This document shows, piece by piece, positions 34,937 through 44,642 of a DNA stretch of 64,000 nucleotides. Numbering within the stretch: position 1 is the stretch's first letter; each line of letters starts with the position of its first letter. The position numbers and the translations under genes were made by a program. Source of the DNA: H2-BAC3 sp045863035 (GTDB lineage Bacteria; Bacteroidota; Ignavibacteria; Ignavibacteriales; Ignavibacteriaceae); the NCBI GenBank assembly GCA_045863035.1, contig BTUV01000008.1:1-64000 (forward strand). The letters run 5' to 3'. The notes under the pieces were generated by a model that saw nothing but the letters and a program-made list of their open reading frames with translations, was not told where the DNA came from and did no database searches.

Positions 34937-36727
34937 CTATTTTGCCCCAAGCTCAAGTTTAAGCTGAATTTTTTCTTCACCACGGGTGACATCAAGATCA
35001 ACAATATCACCGGGGACTAATTCCTGCAGTGCATAAACATAGTCGTATATGTTGTTAATCTGTTTTGCACCAAATTTGGTGATTATATCACCTCCCTGCA
35101 AACCTGCTTTTTTAGCCGGGCTGCCCTCATTAACGCCGGTTATCTTGAGCCCCTGACCTGAATAAGCATAATCGGGGATAGTGCCAACATAGACCTTCCA
35201 ACCGCCCATTCTCTGATTGTCTTTTCTGGGTACATTCACATATTCCGGTTTGGATTTCATCTGAGATATATCCTTAACCATGGCAGCAACATACTTCACA
35301 ACAGATTCAAGACCGGTGTAATTGATTTTATCAGCGTCATCACCTGGTCTGTGGTAATCTGAATGAGTACCGGTGAAGAAGAAAAGTACCGGAATGTTTT
35401 TTCCGTAGAATGAGGAGTGGTCGCTTGGACCGTACCCTTCATCATTGAAGGTCAGTTTGATATTTGCCGGTTTATTTTTGTTGAGGATATCCTTCCAGCC
35501 GGAAGAAGTGCCCGTGCCGTAAACAATAAGCGCGCTGTCAGTAAGCCGGCCAATCATATCAAGATTGATCATTGCTGCAATCTTCTCATTTGCAACGACC
35601 GGATTATTCACCATGTGTGAGGAGCCGAGTAGTCCGAGTTCTTCACCGGAGAATCCGGCAATGATAATACTGCGTTTAAGCTGTTTTTTGTTTTTGCTGA
35701 GATATTCTGCCAACTCCAGGATGCCGCTTGTGCCTGAAGCATTATCATCCGCGCCGTTGTGAATCTGCGGTTCATCTCCGCGATAAAGTGAGTTGGCGCC
35801 TCCCATACCAAGATGATCGTAATGCGCGCCGATGACAATATATTCATCTTTGAGTTTTTTATCAGAACCGGGGATATATCCGGCTACATTAATTCCTTCA
35901 TTTTTAACTTCAGTAACACCGGTTTCCAATTGAACGGTTACTCCGGTCAGAACCAAGGAATGCGGCTGACCATCAGTTTTTATTCTTTCCTGTAGTGATT
36001 TTACGGTATATCCGCTTTCTGAGAGCATAGCATCAGCAGCAGAACGGGAGATTTGTATGGCAGCAATACCTGGAACAGAAGCAGCGCGGTCGTAAGTGAG
36101 TTTCTGAAGTTTGTCTTCTTCAACCGGAGAAGGTCCGCTTACAAACAATATGGCTTTTGCCCCTTTTTCTTTTGCAATATTTGTCTTGTAGCGGAATGAT
36201 GCAAACTCTTCAAGATTTGAATGGGGATTATCATATTCAGGATTATATCTGAGAACCAGTACAATTTTACCTGATACATCAATGCTGTCATAGTCATCAT
36301 AGCCATTCTCCTTTGATGAAATACCATATCCGGCAAATACAACTTCACCTGACACGCTGAGGGAGGAACTGAACCCGAGCGGGATAAAGTCTTTTTCAGC
36401 TTCATATTTTTTATCAGCAGTTGAGAAAGTAAAGCTGTTGTTTCCTTTTAACTCAACTCCGGAGATGAAGGGGAACTTCTGAAACCAGCTTCCGTTGAAA
36501 TAAGGTTTTAATCCGAACCGTTTAAATTCATTGCTGATATATTCAGCAGCAACTTTTTCCTGTTCGGTGCCGGTCATTCTGCCTTTAAGTTCGTCTGAAG
36601 CCAGATGATAAATATGCTTCTTAAAATCTTTTTCTTTAATTTCAGGAGATGTCTGGGCATGAGAAAAGGAAAATATTCCAACCGCGAACGATGCGAGCAG
36701 AAAAGACTTATAAAACCTCTTATTCAT
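34937..36727 (-). CDS. Secreted M28 aminopeptidase with PA and PDZ domains
   Basis: A 596-residue exported metallopeptidase with a signal peptide (cleavage near SHA). A PA domain is inserted at about 110-250. The M28 catalytic domain has zinc ligands H302 (GAHYDHLG), D327 (GADDNASG), E362/E363 (SGEELG), D390 (LDMIG) and H459 (SDYH). A PDZ domain lies at about 500-596 (EGSPAKKAGLQGGDII). It is a probable broad aminopeptidase for peptide scavenging. It overlaps the PD40 protein gene upstream by 8 bp, so the two are co-expressed. Confidence 0.88.
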   Translation of the reverse strand: MNKRFYKSFLLASFAVGIFSFSHAQTSPEIKEKDFKKHIYHLASDELKGRMTGTEQEKVAAEYISNEFKRFGLKPYFNGSWFQKFPFISGVELKGNNSFTFSTADKKYEAEKDFIPLGFSSSLSVSGEVVFAGYGISSKENGYDDYDSIDVSGKIVLVLRYNPEYDNPHSNLEEFASFRYKTNIAKEKGAKAILFVSGPSPVEEDKLQKLTYDRAASVPGIAAIQISRSAADAMLSESGYTVKSLQERIKTDGQPHSLVLTGVTVQLETGVTEVKNEGINVAGYIPGSDKKLKDEYIVIGAHYDHLGMGGANSLYRGDEPQIHNGADDNASGTSGILELAEYLSKNKKQLKRSIIIAGFSGEELGLLGSSHMVNNPVVANEKIAAMINLDMIGRLTDSALIVYGTGTSSGWKDILNKNKPANIKLTFNDEGYGPSDHSSFYGKNIPVLFFFTGTHSDYHRPGDDADKINYTGLESVVKYVAAMVKDISQMKSKPEYVNVPRKDNQRMGGWKVYVGTIPDYAYSGQGLKITGVNEGSPAKKAGLQGGDIITKFGAKQINNIYDYVYALQELVPGDIVDLDVTRGEEKIQLKLELGAK

Positions 36728-37754
36728 CTATCCACTCCGCGATAAAAATATTTGTATCGTTCGGATTTTTGTTAAATCTATTTGAAGCAAAAATCAGCTT
36801 CTTGCCATCAGGAGTAAAGAAGGGGAAGCCGTCAAACGATTCATTAAACGTGATTTGCTCAAAACCTGAGCCATCAAGATTAACCGTATAAAGGTCAAAA
36901 TCTCTTCCGCTTTTACTGTTAATGTTGGATGAGAAGATGATTTTTTTACCATTTGGATGGAAATAAGGAGCAAAACTTGCTTTACCAAAGTTTGTGATTT
37001 GTTTCATGTTGCTGCCGTCCGCATCCATTACAAAGATTTCTAAAGCAGTAGGACGCACATAACCGCTGGTAACCAGTTCGTTATAATCCTCAAGTTCTTT
37101 GTCGGTCTTTGGTCTGCTTGCACGGAAAACGATTTTACTTCCATCATGCGAGAAGAATGCACCGCCGTCATAACCTTTTTCAAAGGTGAGGCGTTTCTGA
37201 TTAGAGCCGTCTATATCACAGGTATATAACTCCGGATCACCGTCCCGCAGACTGGTAAAGATGATTTTATCACCTTTAGGTGAAACGGTTGCCTCAGCAT
37301 CATAGCCGGGGGTATTAGTTATCCGGCGTATATTGCTGCCATCAGAATCTGCTATAAAGAGATCAAATGATTCATATAACTTCCACACATATCCTTTGGA
37401 TCTGTCGGGCGGAGGGGGACATTTTTCATCGAAGAGATGAGTTGATGCGTATATAATCTGTTTGTCACCCGGAAGGTAGTAAGCACAGGTAGTTCTTCCT
37501 TTTCCGTTAGAAACCATTACCTGATTTGACCCGTCAATACCCATTGTGAAAATCTGATCACATTCGAGGGCGCCATCGGTTTTCTGAAATATCAGTTTGT
37601 CGCCTGAAAAAGAAAGATATGCTTCAGCATTTTCCCCCTGAAAGGTAAGCATCTTGATATTTTGAAGATGTTTTTCACCTTCAAAACGCAGTGTATCTGA
37701 CTGGGCAGGGGTAATAGAAGAAAGAAGCAGAAGATAGAATAAAAAATGTCTCAT
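36720..37754 (-). CDS. PD40/TolB-like beta-propeller protein
   Basis: A 344-residue exported protein with a signal peptide (cleavage near TPAQS). It has at least five PD40 repeats of the form DGSN followed by (Q/I/K)(R/Q)(I/L)T and then G(N)KIIF(S/T)S, a pattern of TolB C-terminal propellers. It probably acts in the periplasm as a binding scaffold. It is coupled to the M28 peptidase gene by an 8-bp overlap and may help that enzyme bind peptides, as propellers do in some peptidases. That role is inferred. Confidence 0.8.
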   Translation of the reverse strand: MRHFLFYLLLLSSITPAQSDTLRFEGEKHLQNIKMLTFQGENAEAYLSFSGDKLIFQKTDGALECDQIFTMGIDGSNQVMVSNGKGRTTCAYYLPGDKQIIYASTHLFDEKCPPPPDRSKGYVWKLYESFDLFIADSDGSNIRRITNTPGYDAEATVSPKGDKIIFTSLRDGDPELYTCDIDGSNQKRLTFEKGYDGGAFFSHDGSKIVFRASRPKTDKELEDYNELVTSGYVRPTALEIFVMDADGSNMKQITNFGKASFAPYFHPNGKKIIFSSNINSKSGRDFDLYTVNLDGSGFEQITFNESFDGFPFFTPDGKKLIFASNRFNKNPNDTNIFIAEWIDE

Positions 37755-37787
37755 GTGGGTTGTAATGTTTATGAAAAGTGAGTTGAA

Positions 37788-38525
37788 TTATTCCGGTACG
37801 TGTACTAAGAAATACTCCTTTGCGCTTTTTCCGATTGATATTGCTTCGCGCATGGTCATGTGCATATCATCATCCGGCGTGTCATCATCATGGCCGGCTT
37901 CAAGGATTGCTAAATCAGCATCCTTTGCATTACGAACCAATGCCTCGCAATACGCTGTGTCGCCTCCGTAGCAAATGCGCAAATTATTAAACGAAAAGTT
38001 GTAACCAAGTGCAGGAACCACCCGGCTTTTACCGGTCTCAATAGAAATTTCTTTGTGAATAACAGGGAATGGTTTAACTGCAACATCCTTTGTTCTGAAA
38101 GTAGTGTGCTTTGAAATTTTCTTTAAAGCAATCTGATACGTTGTGCTTTTGGCGTAAACTTTACTAAACGCGCTGTAGATGCTCTCAATCTCAACGCATC
38201 CTTCCGGGTAATATATATTCAGCCGGTCGCTTTTTCTCACTACACGCAAATAAGTGAGAAATGACCAGACACCACCTACATGATCGTGATGACCATGTGT
38301 TATAAAAATATCAGAAATACCTGCGACTTTTTCAGCGCTGAGTTCTTTGTTAATATCGCGCAAAATTCCGTCACCCGGATCAATCAGAAAGTGATTTTTA
38401 CCTGCCTGAAGAAGAATTCCGGTCGCAATATTCGGGATTGAACAGAATATCTTGATGGAGAAATTCTTTTTTGCCCACCGAATGGGATATTTTGAAATAA
38501 CCTGTTTTGGCTGTTTTTTGATCAT
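37788..38525 (-). CDS. MBL-fold hydrolase (ribonuclease Z-like)
   Basis: A 245-residue protein with the metal site HGHHDH (77-82) and later HKEI, GGDTAYCE and EAGHDDDT segments. It belongs to the RNase Z / lactonase-like MBL group, but the exosite of true RNase Z is not evident. It lies 12 bp downstream of feoB on the same strand, so it probably shares the fur-feoAB transcript. The substrate is unknown. Confidence 0.75.
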   Translation of the reverse strand: MIKKQPKQVISKYPIRWAKKNFSIKIFCSIPNIATGILLQAGKNHFLIDPGDGILRDINKELSAEKVAGISDIFITHGHHDHVGGVWSFLTYLRVVRKSDRLNIYYPEGCVEIESIYSAFSKVYAKSTTYQIALKKISKHTTFRTKDVAVKPFPVIHKEISIETGKSRVVPALGYNFSFNNLRICYGGDTAYCEALVRNAKDADLAILEAGHDDDTPDDDMHMTMREAISIGKSAKEYFLVHVPE

Positions 38526-38537
38526 TACTCTTCTTCC

Positions 38538-40571
38538 TTAGACAATAATCTGAGCGACAATTCCCCCGATTAGAAATGCAAATATCCATGTTGAAGCCCA
38601 GATAATCAGTCCCTCTTTTAATCCCCTTTCATTAAGCATAACCATAAATGATGCGATACAAGGCACAAAGAGTGTAATGGTAATAATGGCAACCGTTATT
38701 TGCATGGCGCTGAGACTCAGGTTAAATAAACCGGCTGCGCCAAAATCACGACGGACAACTCCCATTACAAAAGCGGTGGCCGCTTCTTTGGGGAGTTTCA
38801 GCCAGTTGGTTGTTACCGGTGCTAATATGTCCTGAAAACTGTAAAGCAAACCGGTAACCTCAAGTATTCCGACAAAGAATGCGCCTACCAGAAACCAGAG
38901 CGAGGCCTCCTTCATAAAACCAAGAGTTCTGAAATAAGTTTTCTTTACCACATTACCTGCACGCGGGAGCCGCATTATAGGCAGGTCAATCAGCAGCGGG
39001 GATGATTGCCCGGGTAAAAATTTATTCAGCGTGGTAGAGATAAGTATCAGTACAGTAAAGATAACGAATATATAAATTAGCAGTGAGGCAACACCTGCTC
39101 CGCTAATGAGCACCGCAATAACTGCAAGTTGGGCACTACAGGGTATTACAAATTGTAATATCGCGGTAGCAATTGTCCGTTCACGGTCGGTCCCAAGAAT
39201 TCTGGTGGTGATGGTTGCCATGGTTACACATCCGAAACCAAGTAAAATCGGTATTACCGCACGGCCGTTCAGACCAATCCTGGCGAGAGACCTGTCCATC
39301 ATTGTTGCGAGCCGGGGCAGGTAGCCGCTGTCTTCCAACACTGCCATGGCAAGATAGAAACCTATCACCAATGGCAATAGGAGAAACAACAGGTACGTGA
39401 CTGTCATTGAGACAACACCAAATTCACCAAAAAAGAGACGGGGCAAAGCGTTTGGGAAATTGAAATCGGTAACCGCACCGGGGCGCCGCGAAAAATCCAG
39501 GAATTCGTTTTTAAGAGTATTGTCTGAATTCAGGTTGACAGGAAAACTAAACTCCTTCTCGTCTGTAACTTCCTCATTTTCATCTACTATCTGTACGCTT
39601 ATTGTTGCGGGAGTAAATTCGGCAACATACTTTTTAAGATTGTACTCAAATACATTTTTCCCGATCGTGTTTTCCGTAAAATCAACTACTCTTTGTGATA
39701 TTACATCTCCGATAAAAAGATACATGATATACAGCATAATAAGCAGAACGGGTATTCCGGTTATCGGATTAATACTGAGGCGACCAAGGAGGTTTAAGAA
39801 TTTACCTTTTGAAGTGTCTTCAAATTCAACTTCAGCACATATCTGATTTACGCGGTTTCTTCTTTCCACATAGATCATCTCCCGGTCATCAGCGGTGCCA
39901 TTCGGGACGTTGTGCTTCTTTGAGTAGTGTTCGTCACCTTCCAGAATCAATAACGCATCAGGACGGGGGAGCGATGTATATAGTTCTTTTGAGAGAAGTT
40001 TGTCAATCTCTTTTGTCGTGTGACCTGCGCGGGCTTTTTGTATTGCTTCATCAAGAAATTCAAAACCCTTTTTATCTACCGCAGAAGTCTCGTAAACAGG
40101 AACGCCGAGTAAGTCAGAAAGTTTTGTTGCATCAATTTTTATTTTTTGTTTTCTTACTTCATCAGCAAAATTCAAAAGCACGGATACTTTTTTACCCATG
40201 TCTATTAACTGCATGGTAAGAAAAATATCACGTTCAAGATGGAGCGAGTTTACAACATTGAGGACAATATCAGAATCGATGATAACATCCCGTGCTACTT
40301 TTTCTTCATCGTTAAAGGATGAAACTCCGTAAACGCCGGGGGTATCAATTATTTCGTAATTTTTATAATTTGCTTTTGAAAGTGAAACGGTTGTTCCGGG
40401 AAAGTTGGAAACATCAACATACATTCCGCTGAGATGATTAAAGAAAAGAGACTTCCCGACATTCGGATTACCCGCTAAGACTACTGATTGTCTTGGCAGA
40501 CTCTGGTTCGGAGCCGCAGATGAAGTATCTTTCCCCGATGACGGTGAAACCGTAAAGCCCTCTGATTTCAT
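38538..40571 (-). CDS. feoB: Ferrous iron transport protein B, divergent core motifs
   Basis: A 677-residue protein. The N-terminal G domain has GNPNVGKS (34-41), FPGTTVS, DTPG (76-79), NFAD (134-137) and ETSA (161-164). The membrane domain has two gate repeats. Usual FeoB has a GCNVPA-type motif in gate 1; here it is GFGCVTMAT (445-453). Gate 2 has IPCSAQLAV (476-484) instead of SCSARLPV. A loop of about 75 residues (304-380) separates the first two helices. It imports Fe(II). feoA is 9 bp upstream. Confidence 0.88.
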   Translation of the reverse strand: MKSEGFTVSPSSGKDTSSAAPNQSLPRQSVVLAGNPNVGKSLFFNHLSGMYVDVSNFPGTTVSLSKANYKNYEIIDTPGVYGVSSFNDEEKVARDVIIDSDIVLNVVNSLHLERDIFLTMQLIDMGKKVSVLLNFADEVRKQKIKIDATKLSDLLGVPVYETSAVDKKGFEFLDEAIQKARAGHTTKEIDKLLSKELYTSLPRPDALLILEGDEHYSKKHNVPNGTADDREMIYVERRNRVNQICAEVEFEDTSKGKFLNLLGRLSINPITGIPVLLIMLYIMYLFIGDVISQRVVDFTENTIGKNVFEYNLKKYVAEFTPATISVQIVDENEEVTDEKEFSFPVNLNSDNTLKNEFLDFSRRPGAVTDFNFPNALPRLFFGEFGVVSMTVTYLLFLLLPLVIGFYLAMAVLEDSGYLPRLATMMDRSLARIGLNGRAVIPILLGFGCVTMATITTRILGTDRERTIATAILQFVIPCSAQLAVIAVLISGAGVASLLIYIFVIFTVLILISTTLNKFLPGQSSPLLIDLPIMRLPRAGNVVKKTYFRTLGFMKEASLWFLVGAFFVGILEVTGLLYSFQDILAPVTTNWLKLPKEAATAFVMGVVRRDFGAAGLFNLSLSAMQITVAIITITLFVPCIASFMVMLNERGLKEGLIIWASTWIFAFLIGGIVAQIIV

Positions 40572-40580
40572 ATATACAGT

Positions 40581-40808
40581 TTAATTGGCTGAAAATTTTA
40601 TCTGGCGGGCGAGATCATACCCGATTGCAATTTCCTGTCTGTTTTTCTGAATAACGATGGTTCCGCCCGGAAGCCGTTCGAGACAAAAAACTTTATCTCC
40701 TTCAGAGATACCAATTCTTATCAACTGCACTTTTATATTTCCGGAGGGGAGGTGCATAATGGTTATGAAGTTTCCTTTTTTTACCTGATCTAAAGTTCTA
40801 GTTTCCAT
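40581..40808 (-). CDS. feoA: Ferrous iron transport protein A
   Basis: A 75-residue SH3-like protein (TLDQVKKGNFITI, GISEGDKV, GGTIVIQKNRQEIAIGYDLARQI) that assists FeoB in the cytoplasm. The ATG at 40808 lies inside the end of the fur gene (11-bp overlap). This matches the FeoA start and makes fur-feoA-feoB a coupled operon. An upstream in-frame start would add 28 unrelated residues and is rejected. Confidence 0.9.
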   Translation of the reverse strand: METRTLDQVKKGNFITIMHLPSGNIKVQLIRIGISEGDKVFCLERLPGGTIVIQKNRQEIAIGYDLARQIKFSAN

Positions 40809-41256
40809 GATAATAGGGACATTCCTTTTTATTTTTACAGCGGACAAAAAGATTAAAAGAATATGTAGAAGGTTCATAGCCCAGGGCATCACAAATCTCT
40901 TCCTGAATCTTTTTTATCTTATTGTTCGTAAATTCAACAATCCTTCCACAGTCAAGACAAATCAGGTGATCGTGATTCTGGCGCTTGTAGTTACTTTCGT
41001 AACGTTTCATGTTATCACCAAAATTGCGAAGGGAAAGAAGATCACACTGAGTAAGAAGTTCGAGAGTTTTATAAACGGTCGCGCGTGATACGCGGGATTT
41101 GTTGTTTTTCATGATGATGTACAACTCATCCGCCGAAAAGTGACCGTCAATTTCAAGCGCAGCATCCATAACCTCAAACCTTTCGGGGGTTATACGGTTT
41201 TTACCGTTTTTCAGGAACTCCCTGAATATTTCGGCTGCTTGCTTATTTTTGATCAT
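40798..41256 (-). CDS. fur: Fur-family metal-dependent repressor
   Basis: A 152-residue protein with an N-terminal winged helix (RITPERFEVMDAAL, SRATVYKTLELL), the metal/dimerisation motif NHDHLICLDCGRIVEF and a second cysteine pair CKNKKEC near the C-terminus (structural zinc). It is co-operonic with feoA and feoB, so it most likely represses iron uptake, although PerR or Zur specificity cannot be excluded by eye. The 277-bp upstream region, divergent from ndh, contains several palindromes. Confidence 0.88.
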   Translation of the reverse strand: MIKNKQAAEIFREFLKNGKNRITPERFEVMDAALEIDGHFSADELYIIMKNNKSRVSRATVYKTLELLTQCDLLSLRNFGDNMKRYESNYKRQNHDHLICLDCGRIVEFTNNKIKKIQEEICDALGYEPSTYSFNLFVRCKNKKECPYYHGN

Positions 41257-41270
41257 TTTGCTTATTATTA

Positions 41271-41448
41271 AGATTTAATCTACATAAAAATAGAACATTT
41301 TAACTGAATAAACAATTAAAAAAGAGGGTGTTTTCTCACTTTTTCTTAATTGAAGGGCGTTTTATTGGCACTAAACAGGGGCGGATATCGGTTTCTTATC
41401 ATACCGTGGAACCGTTCTTCACAGGGTATGATTGCCGGAAATTTCCGG
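41271..41448. promoter_or_regulatory. Cluster of palindromes in the divergent fur/ndh region
   Basis: There are three inverted repeats in this 277-bp non-coding stretch. AGATTTAATCT at 41271-41281 lies next to the fur start. TCATACC...GGTATGA pairs 41399-41405 with 41425-41431. CCGGAAATTTCCGG, a perfect 14-bp palindrome at 41435-41448, is followed by TTTTTG. They are candidate operators for fur autoregulation and ndh control; the last could also be a terminator of a short transcript. None matches the classical Fur box well. Confidence 0.4.
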
Positions 41449-41533
41449 TTTTTGAATTAGTTACCCGTTTTGATTTTTACGTGTAGAATTTTGTGTATTA
41501 TGAAATTACATTAAACTGATAACAAAGAAAAAT

Positions 41534-42769
41534 ATGGAAAAAAGAAAGAAAATTGTAATAGTTGGCGGCGGATTCGGTGGATTGACGGCCGCAAAAGAGT
41601 TAAGAAATAGCGAATTTGACGTAACTATTATTGACAGGACAAACCACCATTTATTCCAGCCATTGCTCTATCAGGTGGCTACTGCCGCACTCTCGCCGGG
41701 AGATATTGCAGTTCCTATCAGAGCAGTGTTTAATGATGCTGAAAACATCACTGTTTTAATGGATGAGGTCAAGAAAGTTGACAAAAATGCGAAAAAACTG
41801 CAATTAAACAGTACAGAATTAGATTTTGACTACCTGATTCTGGCACCTGGGGCGAGGCACTCATACTTTGGAAATCCCGAATGGGAAGGTGTTGCGCCTG
41901 GTCTGAAAACTGTGGAGGATGCCCTGCAGATTAGAGAGAAAATTCTGCTTGCATTCGAACGGGCTGAACTTACCAATGACCTTGCAGAAAGAAAAGCGCT
42001 GATGACATTCGTCATTATTGGGGGTGGACCAACCGGGGTTGAGATGGCTGGTGCTATCGCTGAAATGGCAAGAAAAGATCTAAAAGCTGATTTTAGACGG
42101 ATAAATACTGCCGAAGCGAAAATTTATCTGGTGGAGGCGGCACCTGGTATCTTGACGTCTTATCCGGATGATTTATCCTATCGGGCTAAGGAAGACCTCA
42201 CGGAAATGGGGGTCACGGTTCTGACGGGAAAGAAAGTAACTGCAATAAGTGAAAATAGAATCATGCTTGATAAGGAGGATATGGCTGCCGGCACTGTTAT
42301 CTGGGCCGCCGGTAATCAGGCCTCATCCCTTCTGAAAACCCTGGATGTGCCATTGGACAGGGCAGGAAGAGTTATTGTTGAAAAGGATTTATCCATTCCG
42401 GGCAATCAGGAAATCTTTGTCATTGGCGATTCTGCATTTTACGAAGATGCCAAAGAGGGAATTCTGCCCGGCATTGCAACAGTTGCAATTCAGCAGGCAA
42501 GACATGTTGTTTCGGTTATTAAGAATAATGCCTCAGACACGGAATTCAGGTACCTGAATAAGGGAAGCATGGCAACAATTGGCAGGGCAAAAGCAATCGC
42601 AGTGGTTGGAAAATTGAAATTTTCGGGAGTGGTTGCCTGGATGCTCTGGTCCTTTATTCACATTCTTTATCTGATTGGATTCAAAAACCGGTTTAAGGTA
42701 ATGGCTGAGTGGGTGTGGTATTATTTAAGTTTCAGACATTCTGTGCGTCTGATAACCCGCAAGGGATGA
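41534..42769 (+). CDS. ndh: Type II NADH dehydrogenase
   Basis: A 411-residue flavoprotein with an FAD-binding VIVGGGFGGLTAAKEL at the N-terminus, a second nucleotide motif VIIGGGPTGVEMAGAIAE (about 160-176) for NADH, the FAD motif EIFVIGDSAFY, the quinone-site AIQQARHV and a C-terminal amphipathic/hydrophobic anchor. It passes electrons from NADH to quinone without pumping protons. It coexists with complex I genes in this window, giving two NADH entry routes. Confidence 0.9.
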   Translation: MEKRKKIVIVGGGFGGLTAAKELRNSEFDVTIIDRTNHHLFQPLLYQVATAALSPGDIAVPIRAVFNDAENITVLMDEVKKVDKNAKKLQLNSTELDFDYLILAPGARHSYFGNPEWEGVAPGLKTVEDALQIREKILLAFERAELTNDLAERKALMTFVIIGGGPTGVEMAGAIAEMARKDLKADFRRINTAEAKIYLVEAAPGILTSYPDDLSYRAKEDLTEMGVTVLTGKKVTAISENRIMLDKEDMAAGTVIWAAGNQASSLLKTLDVPLDRAGRVIVEKDLSIPGNQEIFVIGDSAFYEDAKEGILPGIATVAIQQARHVVSVIKNNASDTEFRYLNKGSMATIGRAKAIAVVGKLKFSGVVAWMLWSFIHILYLIGFKNRFKVMAEWVWYYLSFRHSVRLITRKG

Positions 42770-42773
42770 TGAA

Positions 42774-44642
42774 CTACCATTCATAAAGAATCATCAGACT
42801 GCCGTTGATATTTTTATCCGTGAGATTCTCATAACTGATTTTGTTCTCCCAGCCGGCTCTGGCTGAAAGGGTAAAATTTAACGGCAGTGCCGCAAAAAGA
42901 GATGTGTATATATAGCTGCCGGTTCCTGTGAGTGGTTTTAGTGTGCCAAAATCAAGAAAGCTTCTTTCACTGAAGTAAGAAGCGGTCTCAATCATTCCGC
43001 CGCTGAAACCGGCGTAACCGGCAATAAACCCATAGTGATCTTCTTTTGTATAACGGATTTCGCTGATAAAAGCGAAACCGTCTGACTGTGCTGAAATATC
43101 GCTGCGGAAAAGATTATAGATGAGCCGGTTTTTGAGATTGAGAAACGGTGTGACGCTCTGCTGATGAAAAACAGAAAACGAATGTCTTTCCGCGGTGCTG
43201 TTCTGCTGTGCCTGAGCAGTGTTTATAAGTCTATCCTTTGACCTGAGTGAATACGCCGCTCTCACCACAGATGCTTCTGAGAGCTTTTTTTCTCCTGAAA
43301 TTAAAATTCTGAATCCGGAAGTAGTAAAAGGGTCACCCGGTTTTTTATAACTGAAGATATCGGTAATACAATCAAGCGGCACGGAGAATGGATTTAAACG
43401 AAAATAAAATCCGCCGCCGGTTTCCGAATTCTGATAACTGCTTTCGCGATATGGGTTAGCATAGACCGGCAGACTGTTATCATACAGATTTCTGAAATAG
43501 ATACCGGCGGGTGAGTTTCCGGCTGATTTCCGTGCTGCATGAACTACAAAATCTAATTTGCTTCTGTTATATACCAGTTCACTCATAATTGCGTATTTGT
43601 CAACCTGTGCTGAAAAAGAAGCAGAGCCATAATTGCCGGCTGACCTGTTTGACGCGCTTGCAACATCCTGATGATAAAAAGTTAAACCGATTCTGAAATA
43701 TCGGAGAGAGTTCATCGAGGCAGAAATTCCGGCGCTTTTCACAAGCAATCCATCCTTCAGTCTGCGCTCTGTTATACTGCGGTGATATCCGCCATCAAGG
43801 AGAAAAAGTGTTGCTGCACCGTTTCCAAAACTCCCATCATAAAGATTATTAGAATAAAAAGGAATAAGAGTAACTCCGTCAAATTCAATAGTAGCAGCAC
43901 CGCCAAGCAGATACCTGTTTTCTTCACTGCTGCTGAAACCTCTCACCTGTAAAGCATTGGTAAAACGGAGTGACCGGCTTCCAAGTGTGATATAGTAAGG
44001 TGAACCGGAAAGTAGTCCGGCAGGTGAGCGAAGTATATACGAGCCCAAGGTCACCGACCTGAGAATACCCCTCTGCTTCCATGTTAAAAATCCGGTGTAG
44101 TGATCTGCAAACTTTAATTCTCCGGGGTCTTTTTCAGTAATTATTCTGGCTGTTAAAGTTTCTCCGTAGCGTAGTTCTGATTTCATCCTCATTTTATATT
44201 CATCTCCCGGGTAGGAGAGGGGTTGAATTTGGTTAAGCCGCTTTTCCTGTCTGAATGAGAAATTACCTTTTAGATTATTTCGGGATGATTCCCTTGAATC
44301 AACTTTGAATAGGGAATAGTATTTTCTGATGATATCGGGATTTATCCCCGGTATGATATATAATTCACCGGTTGAATAAAATCGTGAGTTCGAGCTGCGG
44401 TACGCAACTATTTTCCCTGCTGTTTCTTCATCGAAGCCCGGCAGCTCAAGAAAATCATCCTTTTCCGCCTGGTTTATATCAATACCGGTGGAAAAGAAAT
44501 CTGTTATATATTCAATGAAAGATGCAGATTCTTCTTCAGTAATAAGGTCAAAGGGTTCAGAGTTTTGATACGTGGTATCAGTGCTGCTTAATACCGTGCT
44601 GCTCAGCAGCAGGCAGATTATAACAACCCCAGTCAGTTTCAT
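42774..44642 (-). CDS. Helix-hairpin-helix / outer-membrane barrel fusion protein
   Basis: A 622-residue exported protein. After a signal peptide, a ComEA-like helix-hairpin-helix region (about 55-112: IDINQAEKDDFLELPGF, then a second hairpin around IIPGINPDII) precedes a large beta-strand region of about 500 residues with barrel character. HhH motifs usually bind DNA non-specifically, which outside the cytoplasm suggests DNA uptake or surface DNA binding. That is inference. Its start overlaps the PorV-like barrel gene by 4 bp. Confidence 0.65.
   Translation of the reverse strand: MKLTGVVIICLLLSSTVLSSTDTTYQNSEPFDLITEEESASFIEYITDFFSTGIDINQAEKDDFLELPGFDEETAGKIVAYRSSNSRFYSTGELYIIPGINPDIIRKYYSLFKVDSRESSRNNLKGNFSFRQEKRLNQIQPLSYPGDEYKMRMKSELRYGETLTARIITEKDPGELKFADHYTGFLTWKQRGILRSVTLGSYILRSPAGLLSGSPYYITLGSRSLRFTNALQVRGFSSSEENRYLLGGAATIEFDGVTLIPFYSNNLYDGSFGNGAATLFLLDGGYHRSITERRLKDGLLVKSAGISASMNSLRYFRIGLTFYHQDVASASNRSAGNYGSASFSAQVDKYAIMSELVYNRSKLDFVVHAARKSAGNSPAGIYFRNLYDNSLPVYANPYRESSYQNSETGGGFYFRLNPFSVPLDCITDIFSYKKPGDPFTTSGFRILISGEKKLSEASVVRAAYSLRSKDRLINTAQAQQNSTAERHSFSVFHQQSVTPFLNLKNRLIYNLFRSDISAQSDGFAFISEIRYTKEDHYGFIAGYAGFSGGMIETASYFSERSFLDFGTLKPLTGTGSYIYTSLFAALPLNFTLSARAGWENKISYENLTDKNINGSLMILYEW

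Noticed and set aside
39397..40219. Two overlapping plus-strand frames (149 and 136 codons) inside feoB
   Set aside because: feoB is clearly real on the other strand with all G-protein motifs, and these frames have no recognisable domain.
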